DNA of 12,583 nt, from assembly GCA_031268065.1 (NCBI GenBank), contig JAIRXX010000198.1:1-12583 (forward strand), read 5' to 3'. This DNA is from Propionibacteriaceae bacterium. GTDB lineage: Bacteria > Actinomycetota > Actinomycetes > Propionibacteriales > Propionibacteriaceae. Position numbers and translations under genes: made by a program. Positions 1-6,616 of this stretch are shown here, piece by piece. Each line of letters begins with the position of its first letter. Within the stretch, counting starts at the first letter, position 1. The notes beneath the pieces are model-generated. The model had not been told where the DNA came from and did no database searches. It saw nothing but the letters and a program-made list of their open reading frames with translations.

Positions 1-1263
1 CCGGCAGACTGCTCTAACTGTGCCGTTCGGGGCGACGTTTCTGGCCGCAAGGGAGCCGACCAGCCAGGAGCCGACCAGGGTGATCACGGCGGCGGCCAAG
101 GCTATCGCCACCGTCTCGCCCAGGGCTTCGAGCAGTCGCGGCATACCGTAATTGCCAGCGGTCAGCGGCCAGAAGGAAGCCGCCACCCGGGGAACCCGTT
201 CCCAAGTCGTCCAAAGGTCGCTCCAGGTGATCTGGCAGACCCAGACGGCGCCAAACAGGCAGCCCGCCCCGATGCCGCAGACGATCCAGGAGCGCAGCCG
301 GGCCGACGTCAGGGGGCGGCGCAGCAACCGGGTCAGCTGGTCGGCGTTTCTTTGGCCGGGAGCCGTGCTCGCGGCGCGATAAGGCTGGTGCGACCGCTCC
401 AACGGGAGTTGGCGGCGACGGTTCGGACGGCGGTCAGCCGAGGGGGCCAATAGGCGGCGGCGCATGTTGGAAGACAGAATCTCCATACCGACGCACAGGA
501 CGAAGATGACCACGGCCACGGCCAAACCACGTCCGTAGTCGAGGGCGGCGAAAGCGTTTCGCATCTGCAAACCCAGGCCAGGCACAGCCACGTATCCCAA
601 GATGACCGAACCGCGAAGGTTTATGTCCGCCCGATGCAAGACGGTGGCGCACCAAGAGGGGAAGACCTGCGGCAGCACTCCGCTGCAGAATTCCTGCACC
701 CGGCCACCGCCGCCAGCCCGGATGGCAAGCCGAGGCCCCTCGTCGATCTGCTCAATGGCGTCGGCGAAGAGCCGGGAGATCATGCCGACGGAGTGGATGG
801 CGATGGCAAGGATTCCGGGCAGCGAACCAAGGGAGAAGATCAAGGCGAAGACCATCGCCAAGACAACATCGGGCAGAGCGCGGCAGAGGACTCCGACGAA
901 ACGGCCAACGGCCCGCCAGACCCGCCCTGGAGTGGTATTGGACGCGGCCAGGAATGCCACTGGGATTGAGGCGAGGCCGGACAACAGCGTTCCGGTGATG
1001 ACGATGCCCAAAGTCAGCGCGGTCTGGTAGGCCAAATCCAGCAGGGGCGGAAAATCCAAAGCGCTGATTCGGCGGAAAAAGTTGACGGCGTTGCCGCGCG
1101 AATCCATTATGGCCGCCGGACTGACATCAAGGCGGGCCAGCAGGATCGTCCCGGTCACGAGCAGCGCCAACAGGGTCACCCGCGAGGCGATCGAGTTCAG
1201 ATTAAGCGGCAACCCCAGCCAGACCACACCCTTCGACCGGGCGGAAGGGGCAGCGGCAGTCAT
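1..1263 (-). CDS. phnE: Phosphonate ABC transporter permease, tandem PhnE fusion (3' end outside window)
   Basis: This is an inner-membrane permease that would form the channel for phosphonate import with PhnC and PhnD. Starting at ATG 1263 the frame is open for 421 codons to the window edge, with no stop. Residues 25-265 form one complete PhnE domain with several hydrophobic segments and an EAA-type coupling loop at about 171-203 (EQIDEGPRLAIRAGGGG, then VLPQVFP). After it comes RGSVILGYVAVPGLG, which replaces the usual VGAGGIG glycine motif. An Arg-rich, Pro-containing linker at about 268-322 leads into a second hydrophobic domain. Its start (LLEALGETVAIALAAA, then LAARN) repeats the layout of the first domain start (LLDLAYQTALTLGIVI, then FLAASN). 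The gene is therefore a two-domain fusion rather than a single PhnE of about 270 residues. The ATGA overlap with phnC fixes the start. Family assignment is firm; substrate is inferred from the neighbours. Confidence 0.85.
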   Translation of the reverse strand, partial: MTAAAPSARSKGVVWLGLPLNLNSIASRVTLLALLVTGTILLARLDVSPAAIMDSRGNAVNFFRRISALDFPPLLDLAYQTALTLGIVITGTLLSGLASIPVAFLAASNTTPGRVWRAVGRFVGVLCRALPDVVLAMVFALIFSLGSLPGILAIAIHSVGMISRLFADAIEQIDEGPRLAIRAGGGGRVQEFCSGVLPQVFPSWCATVLHRADINLRGSVILGYVAVPGLGLQMRNAFAALDYGRGLAVAVVIFVLCVGMEILSSNMRRRLLAPSADRRPNRRRQLPLERSHQPYRAASTAPGQRNADQLTRLLRRPLTSARLRSWIVCGIGAGCLFGAVWVCQITWSDLWTTWERVPRVAASFWPLTAGNYGMPRLLEALGETVAIALAAAVITLVGSWLVGSLAARNVAPNGTVRAVCR

Positions 1264-2288
1264 ACGGCAATCCGGGCGAGACCGCCTGAGCCGACCCGCA
1301 GCGCAACGGGCGGCGAGGCCATGCCCATGCCAGAGCCTGCGTTTTGCCCCAGGACTCCAGCGGCGTCTGGGGCTGGCGAGTCCCAGAGCCGGTCGCGCTG
1401 GTAAATAGACATGGCCTCGGCCCTGCTCAGGCCCTCGACCGGGCGGTCCAAGACAACCTCGCCCTGGCGTAGCCCGACCACCCGGTCAGCCCAACCCAAC
1501 GCCAGATCAACCTGGTGCAACGAGCACAATACGGTCAGGCGGTCGCGTTGGGCGATTCTGCGCAGCAAAGCCATGACGTCAGCCGAGGACTCCGGGTCGA
1601 GCGAAGCGACTGGCTCATCTGCCAGCAAAATTTGAGGCGACTGCATCAGCGCTCGGGCGATGGCCACGCGCTGCTGTTGGCCGCCAGACAGCGTGTCGGC
1701 CCGCTGGTGGGCGATTTCGGCCAACCCCACCCGGTCAAGTTGGCGCATGGCCTCCAGCCGCAAGGGTCTAGGATACGACAGCACGCTCAGCCGGGGTCCG
1801 CGCAACCGGGCCAGCGCCCCGGTCAACACGTTCTCCAACACGCTCAGCACTCCAACCAGCTCGAAACGCTGGAAGATCATGCCGATCCTTGCCCGCAACC
1901 CACGCAGGGCACCGCCGCGCAGGCGCTCGACCGGTTGGCCGAGCACCGTTACCGTGCCAGCACTGGGCCGTTCCAGCCCATCTACGTGCCGCAACAGTGT
2001 GGATTTGCCGGAGCCGGAAGGCCCAAGCAGCACCACTATCTCCCCCGGCTCGACGCTGAAGGAGACCTCACTCAGCGCCAAGGTGGTCCCAAAGCGTTTG
2101 GTCAGCCGGTCGAACCGGATCGGATGCGCCGAGGCGTCGGCGTCGGCTCCGTGGTGGGCAGCCTTGGCTGAGGCGCTCCGCCCGGTCGCGACTGGCTCAG
2201 GCCCGGACCCCGGCCCGGCATCGGCCAAACCACCACGCGCAGGGCGGACGGCCTGCCGGTCGAGGCCCGCCTGGACTACGCCTGGCAC
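1260..2288 (-). CDS. phnC: Phosphonate ABC transporter ATP-binding protein
   Basis: This is the cytoplasmic ATPase that powers the PhnDE importer. All ABC motifs are present: Walker A GPSGSGKS at 89-96, Q-loop Gln140, signature LSGGQ at 200-204, Walker B ILLADEP at 220-226 and switch His258. The match to PhnC extends through IGMIFQRFELV and SVLENVLTGALAR. The protein is 342 residues, against about 260 for usual PhnC. The excess is an Ala/Gly/Pro-rich N-terminal stretch of about 55 residues before IRFDRLTKRFG and a C-terminal tail of about 45 residues. The chosen GTG start overlaps the end of phnD by 13 nt and has only a weak GGGG ahead of it. A TTG at 2228 is the only other start-like codon seen before the conserved domain, so the first 20 residues are uncertain. 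The stop overlaps the phnE start as ATGA. Confidence 0.88.
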   Translation of the reverse strand: MPGVVQAGLDRQAVRPARGGLADAGPGSGPEPVATGRSASAKAAHHGADADASAHPIRFDRLTKRFGTTLALSEVSFSVEPGEIVVLLGPSGSGKSTLLRHVDGLERPSAGTVTVLGQPVERLRGGALRGLRARIGMIFQRFELVGVLSVLENVLTGALARLRGPRLSVLSYPRPLRLEAMRQLDRVGLAEIAHQRADTLSGGQQQRVAIARALMQSPQILLADEPVASLDPESSADVMALLRRIAQRDRLTVLCSLHQVDLALGWADRVVGLRQGEVVLDRPVEGLSRAEAMSIYQRDRLWDSPAPDAAGVLGQNAGSGMGMASPPVALRVGSGGLARIAV

Positions 2289-3226
2289 TGCTTGGCCCCA
2301 GTCTTGGCGCAGATGTCGCGGATGATGTCGTAGTAGGCGTCATCTACTGGACGGGTGGCGTAAAAGACGGACCGGAAGCCCTCCGAGTTGGCCGAGCTGA
2401 CCCCTGCGGCGACGATCTGGTCAATCGTGACCTCCTGCAGGGTGTCGCGGAGCAAGTCTTGCATGTTCTGCGGTAGCGAGCCAGAGACCACTATCGGAGC
2501 GCCAGGCACCTGCGTCTCGGAGACCACCCGGACGGCGGTTGACTTGACCACCTCGCTGTCCTCGGCGAAACCAGCCTCGCATTCACGGCCCTCGCCCGTC
2601 TTAGTCACAGAAATATCGTGTTTGCCAGCGAAGACCGGGGTGATGTCGGTCTCCGGGTTGATGCCAAGCTCTTGCAGAGAGTAGGAGGGGAAGAGGTAGC
2701 CGGAGGTGGAGGAAGGATCGACGAAGCAGACTTTCTTGCCCTTAAAGCCGTCCAAGGACTGGATCGGGGAGTCCACCGGGACGATGGCTTGGGAGTAATA
2801 ACCCGGCTCCGCGCCCTGCTTGGTCACTATTGATCCGACTGGGATCAGCGAAGCGCCTTGGTTGGTGGCGGTGATGTAGGTGAAGCCGGAGAAGGACGCC
2901 ACGTCGATCTTGCCAGCGATGGCGGCCTCAATCAGCGCGGCATAGTCGGTCGACTCGTGATAGTTCACGCTCTTTCCAGTCTTCTGGGCGATGTAGTCCA
3001 TCAAAGGGGTGTAGTTGGTCTCGGTGCTTACCGAGTCTGGAACCACTCCGAAGACCAAAGTGTTCGAGTCAACGGCGTAGCCGGTCTCAGGGGCGGCTGA
3101 GGCACCGCTGGGTTGCGGGGATGAGCCGCAGCCGGACAGGGCCAGACAGGCGGCGACGGCCAGTGTGGCCAAGCCGACGGCTGGGCCGTGGTGATTGGTG
3201 GGGGGCATTTCAGGTTTTCCTTTCAT
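2276..3226 (-). CDS. phnD: Phosphonate-binding lipoprotein of ABC transporter
   Basis: This extracytoplasmic substrate-binding lipoprotein delivers phosphonate to PhnCE. It has a hydrophobic signal peptide ending in the lipobox LSGC, with Cys33 as the lipidated residue, followed by a Ser/Pro/Ala-rich tether. The PhnD-like fold follows: VFGVVPDSVST near 58-68, DYAALIEAAIAGKIDVASF at 94-112, and DPSSTSGYL around 170-178, where SSTSG corresponds to the anion-binding loop of phosphonate binding proteins. Length (316 aa) is normal. Four cysteines besides the lipobox one (Cys167, one in RECEAGF, two near the C terminus) could form disulfides. The ATG at 3226 forms TGATG with the upstream stop. An alternative ATG at 3208 (Met7) has AAAGGA 9 nt upstream, so either start, or both, may be used. 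Aminoethylphosphonate as ligand is inferred from the linked enzymes; phosphite or other phosphonates are possible. Confidence 0.88.
   Translation of the reverse strand: MKGKPEMPPTNHHGPAVGLATLAVAACLALSGCGSSPQPSGASAAPETGYAVDSNTLVFGVVPDSVSTETNYTPLMDYIAQKTGKSVNYHESTDYAALIEAAIAGKIDVASFSGFTYITATNQGASLIPVGSIVTKQGAEPGYYSQAIVPVDSPIQSLDGFKGKKVCFVDPSSTSGYLFPSYSLQELGINPETDITPVFAGKHDISVTKTGEGRECEAGFAEDSEVVKSTAVRVVSETQVPGAPIVVSGSLPQNMQDLLRDTLQEVTIDQIVAAGVSSANSEGFRSVFYATRPVDDAYYDIIRDICAKTGAKQCQA
3218..3223 (-). promoter_or_regulatory. Ribosome binding site inside phnD 5' end
   Basis: AAAGGA on the minus strand lies 9 nt before the second in-frame ATG of phnD (3208-3206) and inside the coding sequence of the longer version. 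It makes Met7 a credible start that gives a shorter signal peptide with fewer lysines. The upstream ATG at 3226 has no Shine-Dalgarno of its own and would depend on termination-reinitiation at TGATG. Confidence 0.5.
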
Positions 3227-3918
3227 CAGGTTGTCAGACTGGAATGGGCCAGGAATGGAACCAGGCCGCTGATATCAGTCAGAACGGCATCCGCACCGGC
3301 ACCGTCCAAAGTAGGTCTGTCGTGGGCACCGGTCAGCACACCCAGCACGATTCCCGCGCCAGCAGCGAGACCGGCTCGAATATCGTTGGCGGTGTCGCCC
3401 AGGGTGGCGACTGCCCGCACATGGGTCACACCCAGGCGCAGCAAAGCGGTGAGAATTAGGTCCGGGTACGGCCTCCCGCGACCAGCGTCGATAGGAGACA
3501 GCGCCAGGTCGATCAGGTCGTCCCAACCCAGCTTGGCCAGCAGGGCGTTCCGGGTGGCGGGCGCGAAACCAGTCGTCAAAGCGACCTTCACTCCGCGCTG
3601 GCGCAATTGGCGGAAGGTGTCTTCGGCGCCGGGCAGCGGCTGGCAGAGCCCTTGCGCGATCATGTCAGCGTAGGCCTGCTCAAAAGCCAGGTTGGCTTCG
3701 TGGGCCAATCTGTCGTCTCCGAAGAGGGAGCGGAAGACGCTGATCTTGGACGCCCCCATCGTGCGGCGTACTTCTGCCATCATTTCCGGCAGACGGTCCG
3801 AGTCGGGTCCGACACCCAAGCGGCCAACTGCTTCGACGAAGGCCGCTTCGACCAGGCCGTCATCGGCAACGCTGGTGCCTGCGAGGTCGATGACGGCAAG
3901 CTGGATGTCCACGTTCAC
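3226..3918 (-). CDS. Phosphonatase-like HAD hydrolase (PhnX-like)
   Basis: This cytoplasmic HAD-superfamily hydrolase probably cleaves phosphonoacetaldehyde to acetaldehyde and phosphate after PhnW. Motif I is IDLAGTSV, with nucleophile Asp11 and Ala13 where ordinary HAD phosphatases have a second Asp; DxAGT is the phosphonatase signature. MGASK places Lys58 where classical PhnX has its Schiff-base lysine (MGxxK). Further motifs are LTTG at 114-117 (motif II), GRPYPD at 148-153 and GDTANDI at 174-180 (acidic motif). Length is 230 aa, shorter than classical PhnX of about 270, which fits the related 'phosphonatase-like hydrolase' family of phosphonate loci. The frame is open much further upstream (to 4383), but that stretch only mirrors phnW. 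The GTG at 3918 overlaps the phnW stop as GTGA and sits directly before the HAD domain. Exact substrate is not proven. Confidence 0.82.
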   Translation of the reverse strand: MNVDIQLAVIDLAGTSVADDGLVEAAFVEAVGRLGVGPDSDRLPEMMAEVRRTMGASKISVFRSLFGDDRLAHEANLAFEQAYADMIAQGLCQPLPGAEDTFRQLRQRGVKVALTTGFAPATRNALLAKLGWDDLIDLALSPIDAGRGRPYPDLILTALLRLGVTHVRAVATLGDTANDIRAGLAAGAGIVLGVLTGAHDRPTLDGAGADAVLTDISGLVPFLAHSSLTT

Positions 3919-5189
3919 ACCCCGATCCCCGCCGTTGCCCGGTCGGCAAGCGAAGCGTCTGCGGCGTCTTCCGAAGTTAGGGCGTTGGCTGTCAGACAGC
4001 CCATAGCGCTCAATGCCTGGGATATGGCGGTGACCGCCCGGCGCATGACTGCGGCGTCGATCTGCCCGATGCAGCCGACTCGGAAGGTCTCGACCTCGGT
4101 CAGTTTGCCGGGGTAGATGACGAATCCGCGCTGCCGGACTTGTTGGTAGAAGCGCTCGAAATCCCAAGCCGGGTGATCCGGGGGGTAAACCGTGTGGATG
4201 ATGGGTGCCTGGCAGTCGGCTGGCAGGTATGGCCGCAGGCCCAAGTCGGCCAGGCCAGCCGCCAAAACGTCCGAGTTGGCCTGGTAGCGGGCCAGCCGTC
4301 CGGCTCGGCCACCCTCGGCGGCATGTTCGGCCAACGCCTGGGCCAGCGCCGCCACCACCTGCACGGGCGGGGTGAAGCGCCACTGCCCGGTGCGCTCAAG
4401 ATAGGCGTGTTGATCTGCCAGATCCAGGGAAAGGGAGTCGCATTGGCCGCTGGCGTCAGCCAAAGCTTGCCGCCTGGCCAGCACGAACCCCATGCCAGGC
4501 AAACCCTCCAAGCATTTCCCGGAGGCGGCGACCACGGCGGTCACAGCCGGATGCCAAGCCGGTATGTCGATGGCGCCAAATGTGCTCATGGCGTCAACCA
4601 AGAGTTGCCGTCTGGACTGTCGCACCACATCGGCGATTGGCTCCAACCGGTTCAATACCCCGGTCGAAGTCTCACAGTGGACCACCGCGACGTGTCCGTA
4701 CACCGATGGCAAGTCAGTGAGCAGGGAATGGATCGCGCCTGGATCAACCGGCTCGTCCCAGGCACCCCGGAAAAGCGCTACAGTTCGGCCCGCCGCCCGC
4801 CCGATGGCCGCGATACGTTCTCCGTAGGCGCCGTTGGACACCACCACCAGGCCAGCCTTTGGCGGCACGAAGGTGCGCACCGCAGCTTCAACGGCGAAAG
4901 TGCCGGAACCTTGCAGTGGAACGCAGGCGTAAGACTCCGCCCCCTGGCCCAAGATGGCTGTCAAACGGGCGCAGACATCGGCGGTCAGCGCGGCGAACGG
5001 CGCGTCCCAAGAGCCTAAGTCGAAGGTGGCCGCCGCCCGGGTGCGTTCTGAAGTGGTGAGCGGCCCCGGAGTGAGCAAGACTAGCGGTTCCAAGTCGAAA
5101 CCCGTTGCCGTCTGGATGCGGTCGGAGGCGGTAGCGGCCAAACCCAGCCCCGCCAAAGCCGACGGACCGAGTTGGGATGCGATTGCCAT
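3915..5189 (-). CDS. phnW: 2-aminoethylphosphonate:pyruvate aminotransferase
   Basis: This fold-type I PLP aminotransferase is expected to convert 2-aminoethylphosphonate plus pyruvate into phosphonoacetaldehyde plus alanine in the cytoplasm. Family signs are LLTPGPLTTS at 38-47 and QGSGTFAVEAAV near 93-104. LVDAMSTFGAIDIP around 197-210 contains the PLP-ring Asp199, and ASGKCLEGLPGMGFV at about 222-236 has Lys225 as the Schiff-base lysine (compare NKCIQGVPGFGFV in PhnW). The protein is 424 aa, longer than the usual roughly 365, with about 35 extra residues before the TPGP motif and about 30 after the last helix. ATG 5189 is preceded by AAAGGA about 11 nt upstream, which supports the long form. 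It is the first gene of the phosphonate operon and ends in a GTGA overlap with the hydrolase. Serine-pyruvate-type aminotransferases share the fold, but the context favours PhnW. Confidence 0.85.
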   Translation of the reverse strand: MAIASQLGPSALAGLGLAATASDRIQTATGFDLEPLVLLTPGPLTTSERTRAAATFDLGSWDAPFAALTADVCARLTAILGQGAESYACVPLQGSGTFAVEAAVRTFVPPKAGLVVVSNGAYGERIAAIGRAAGRTVALFRGAWDEPVDPGAIHSLLTDLPSVYGHVAVVHCETSTGVLNRLEPIADVVRQSRRQLLVDAMSTFGAIDIPAWHPAVTAVVAASGKCLEGLPGMGFVLARRQALADASGQCDSLSLDLADQHAYLERTGQWRFTPPVQVVAALAQALAEHAAEGGRAGRLARYQANSDVLAAGLADLGLRPYLPADCQAPIIHTVYPPDHPAWDFERFYQQVRQRGFVIYPGKLTEVETFRVGCIGQIDAAVMRRAVTAISQALSAMGCLTANALTSEDAADASLADRATAGIGV

Positions 5190-5260
5190 TCCGATTGCGT
5201 TCCTTTCAGATGAACCGCAACCCAGTCTTAGGCAGCCTTGTGAACCGCGCGGAGACCAAA

Positions 5261-5290
5261 AGCAAACGCCAGCTCAACTTTGAGTGACAA
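5261..5290 (-). promoter_or_regulatory. Possible promoter of the phosphonate operon
   Basis: On the minus strand a TTGTCA (5290-5285) resembles a -35 box and is followed after 18 nt by TTTGCT (5266-5261), a poor -10. This would start transcription about 60-70 nt before phnW. Downstream in the leader, GCGGTTCA occurs twice (around 5241-5248 and 5211-5218), 30 bp apart. The words are loosely like actinobacterial PhoP half-sites (GTTCAC), but the spacing is not that of a standard Pho box. Confidence 0.25.
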
Positions 5291-5322
5291 AACAGTGCAG
5301 CCGCCCTCGGGGGCGACAGCCG

Positions 5323-5391
5323 TACTAGACCGATCCCCACGTCTATAACAGACCGATCCCCACAGTCATACTGAACCGATCCCCACAAAGA
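5323..5391. repeat. Three tandem 23-bp repeats, core ACCGATCCCCAC
   Basis: The 12-base core ACCGATCCCCAC occurs at 5329-5340, 5352-5363 and 5375-5386, an exact 23-bp period. Flanks are partly conserved as well (TA at the start of each unit, A at its end). On the minus strand the array reads TGTGGGGATCGGT and so on, starting with TG after CAAAG. Two readings are possible. One is an orphan left or right end of an IS21-family element, since such elements carry several internal repeats of about 20 bp at each end. The other is a binding array for a regulator of the phosphonate operon, which begins 134 bp downstream. No second copy of the core and no transposase is visible in the window. Confidence 0.8.
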
Positions 5392-5531
5392 TCGTCTGGG
5401 TTGGAGTCCAAATGGGACACGCCAAGTCAGCGCTGAGGCACAAGCTGGCCACGCCTTGTCAATAGGCGCACGCTCTCGCGTTGCAGGTCCAGCCTTGGCG
5501 TCCCAGAGGCTTAACTGGAGGACGGCAAAAC

Positions 5532-5549
5532 GCTAACGCTTTCGTTAGC
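5532..5549 (-). terminator. Probable terminator after the iolE-like gene
   Basis: An inverted repeat GCTAACG / CGTTAGC with a 4-nt loop lies about 25 bp past the stop of the TIM-barrel gene. On the minus-strand transcript the hairpin is followed by GUUUUGCC, a short U-run, so it is a weak to moderate intrinsic terminator. The adjoining palindrome AGCCAATTGGCT overlaps its 5' side. An operator function for the inverted repeat cannot be excluded. Confidence 0.5.
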
Positions 5550-5574
5550 CAATTGGCTTGAAGCGCGGAACAGC

Positions 5575-6435
5575 TCAGGAGGCCAGGCTCTTTAGGTAGG
5601 CGATGGACTGCCTTACCGCGCCTAGCGGACCCTCGTCGGCTGGCTCGGCGGGCAGGATCGTGTCTTGCTCCATCACGTACCAGCCGTCGAAACCGGCTTC
5701 GTTCAGCTTGCCTACGATGGCGGCGAAGTCCACGTCACCTTGGCCCAGCGGCACGTAGATGCCCTGGCTCACGGCCTGCTGATAGGTCAACTCTCCTTCT
5801 TGGACCTTCTTCGCCAACCCCAGGTTGACGTCCTTGGCGTGGACGTGTGCTACGCGCCCAGCATGGCTGCGGGCGATCTGCACCGGATCGCTGCCGCCGA
5901 TCAGCAGGTGCCCGGTGTCCAGGCAGAGCGGGATCGCGGAACCCTCCAGCACCCGCGACACGTCGTCGGCGGTCTCGACCATCGTGCCGACGTGCGGATG
6001 GAGGCTGGGAGTGATGCCTCGGGAACGGGCCAACTCGGCCAGGCGGTCCAGGTTGCGGAACATCGCCGCCCAACCCTCGTCGTCCAGCACCGGACGGGTG
6101 TCATAGCCGTCCAGACCGGAATTCGCGGCCAGCACCAGCACTTCGGCCCCGGCGGCGGTGAAAGAATCCAACTCCCGCTCGACGGCGGGCAACGGATCGT
6201 GGGCCGGGTCATGCAGCACGACAGGCACAAAACCGCCGACCGCCTTCAGCCCATACTTCGCCAGCGTGGCAACCTTGGCCTCAGGTTCGGCGGGCAAGAA
6301 ACCTTCTGGGCCGAATTCGGTGGCGGTTATGCCAACCTCGGCCATCTCCTTCAACACCCGTTCCGGGGACAATTGGAATCCCCAGTCCGGCACCTCGCAA
6401 ACACCCCATGAGATCGGTGCTCCGGCAATCCGCAT
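5575..6435 (-). CDS. iolE: IolE-like inosose dehydratase (TIM-barrel sugar isomerase/epimerase family)
   Basis: This cytoplasmic metal-dependent TIM-barrel enzyme probably dehydrates 2-keto-myo-inositol to trihydroxycyclohexane-1,2-dione, the substrate of IolD. The N terminus MRIAGAPISWGVCEVPDWG and TEFGPEGFLP are typical of the IolE/IolH group in actinobacterial inositol loci. Probable metal or substrate residues lie in SLHPHVGTMVE, LCLDTGHLLIGG, HVHAKDVN and YVMEQD, in the usual order along the barrel. Length is 286 aa. A GTG at 6441 is in frame, but the ATG at 6435 has AGAAGGAG exactly 5 nt upstream, so the ATG was chosen. It lies 181 nt after iolG and is the last gene before a terminator. 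IolH or inosose isomerase (IolI) are alternatives in the same superfamily; the family call is firmer than the exact reaction. Confidence 0.75.
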   Translation of the reverse strand: MRIAGAPISWGVCEVPDWGFQLSPERVLKEMAEVGITATEFGPEGFLPAEPEAKVATLAKYGLKAVGGFVPVVLHDPAHDPLPAVERELDSFTAAGAEVLVLAANSGLDGYDTRPVLDDEGWAAMFRNLDRLAELARSRGITPSLHPHVGTMVETADDVSRVLEGSAIPLCLDTGHLLIGGSDPVQIARSHAGRVAHVHAKDVNLGLAKKVQEGELTYQQAVSQGIYVPLGQGDVDFAAIVGKLNEAGFDGWYVMEQDTILPAEPADEGPLGAVRQSIAYLKSLAS

Positions 6436-6440
6436 TTCCA

Positions 6441-6448
6441 CTCCTTCT
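6441..6448 (-). promoter_or_regulatory. Ribosome binding site that sets the iolE start
   Basis: AGAAGGAG on the minus strand ends 5 nt before ATG 6435. The upstream in-frame GTG (6441-6439) overlaps this Shine-Dalgarno itself and cannot be served by it, which favours the ATG. Confidence 0.75.
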
Positions 6449-6488
6449 TATTTAAAGCTCGTATTTTGCTGTGTTCTAAGTTCGCTGG

Positions 6489-6549
6489 CCAACGCTGCCA
6501 CCAGCCCGTTGGGACTTGCGCCCAGCTATCGCGGACGGGTTGGCCGTCC
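6489..6549 (-). other. Two stem-loops in the iolG-iolE spacer
   Basis: The 181-base gap between iolG and the TIM-barrel gene has CCAACG / CGTTGG (6489-6494 with 6507-6512, with an extra inner CTG/CAG pairing). It also has GGACGG / CCGTCC with a 5-nt loop (6533-6538 with 6544-6549). Neither is followed by a U-run, so they look more like RNA processing or stability elements than terminators. The 50 bases before iolE are AT-rich; TTGGCC and CAAAAT, 18 bp apart, could form a weak promoter, but this is not convincing. Confidence 0.35.
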
Positions 6550-6616
6550 ACCGCCAGCTTGGGTTTGCGCCTGCCCGATCTGACGGCTGCCAATCCGCTA
6601 CTCCCCAATCAGCGGT

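Larger units (their letters stand above)
5190..5574. other. Non-coding region between iol and phn operons
   Basis: This 385-base stretch has no gene I can support. From right to left it contains the probable terminator after the TIM-barrel gene, a 12-bp palindrome AGCCAATTGGCT (5547-5558) and an imperfect inverted repeat GGGACACGCCAAG (5414-5426) / CTTGGCGTCCC (5494-5504). The three 23-bp repeats (5323-5391), a GC-rich short hairpin near 5300-5318 and the phnW leader follow. Frames crossing it (for example a 60-codon TTG-start frame on the minus strand) resemble no protein and run through the repeats. Confidence 0.7.

Noticed and set aside
333..655. Short minus-strand frames within phnE suggesting a frameshifted permease
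   Set aside because: Codon-by-codon reading from ATG 1263 to base 1 is uninterrupted; the short frames lie in other phases.
602..1030. 142-codon plus-strand frame
   Set aside because: It is opposite the phnE frame, which is open for its full length and shows permease motifs.
3919..4383. N-terminal extension of the HAD hydrolase frame
   Set aside because: It is an out-of-frame reading of phnW. The HAD domain starts right at the GTG that overlaps the phnW stop.
5211..5248. Pho box made of two GCGGTTCA words
   Set aside because: The two words are 30 bp apart rather than in adjacent 11-bp direct repeats, so a PhoP site is not supported, though the words were noted in the promoter entry.
5206..5388. 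60-codon minus-strand frame in the intergenic region, possible leader peptide
   Set aside because: It starts with TTG inside the repeats, has no Shine-Dalgarno and no recognisable protein; its codons just follow the 23-bp repeat.
5323..5391. CRISPR array
   Set aside because: There are only three units with an 11-nt non-core part, far too short for spacers, and no cas genes nearby.
5414..5504. Inverted repeat GGGACACGCCAAG / CTTGGCGTCCC as insertion-sequence ends
   Set aside because: It is imperfect, with one extra base, only about 90 bp in span and without a transposase or visible target duplication.
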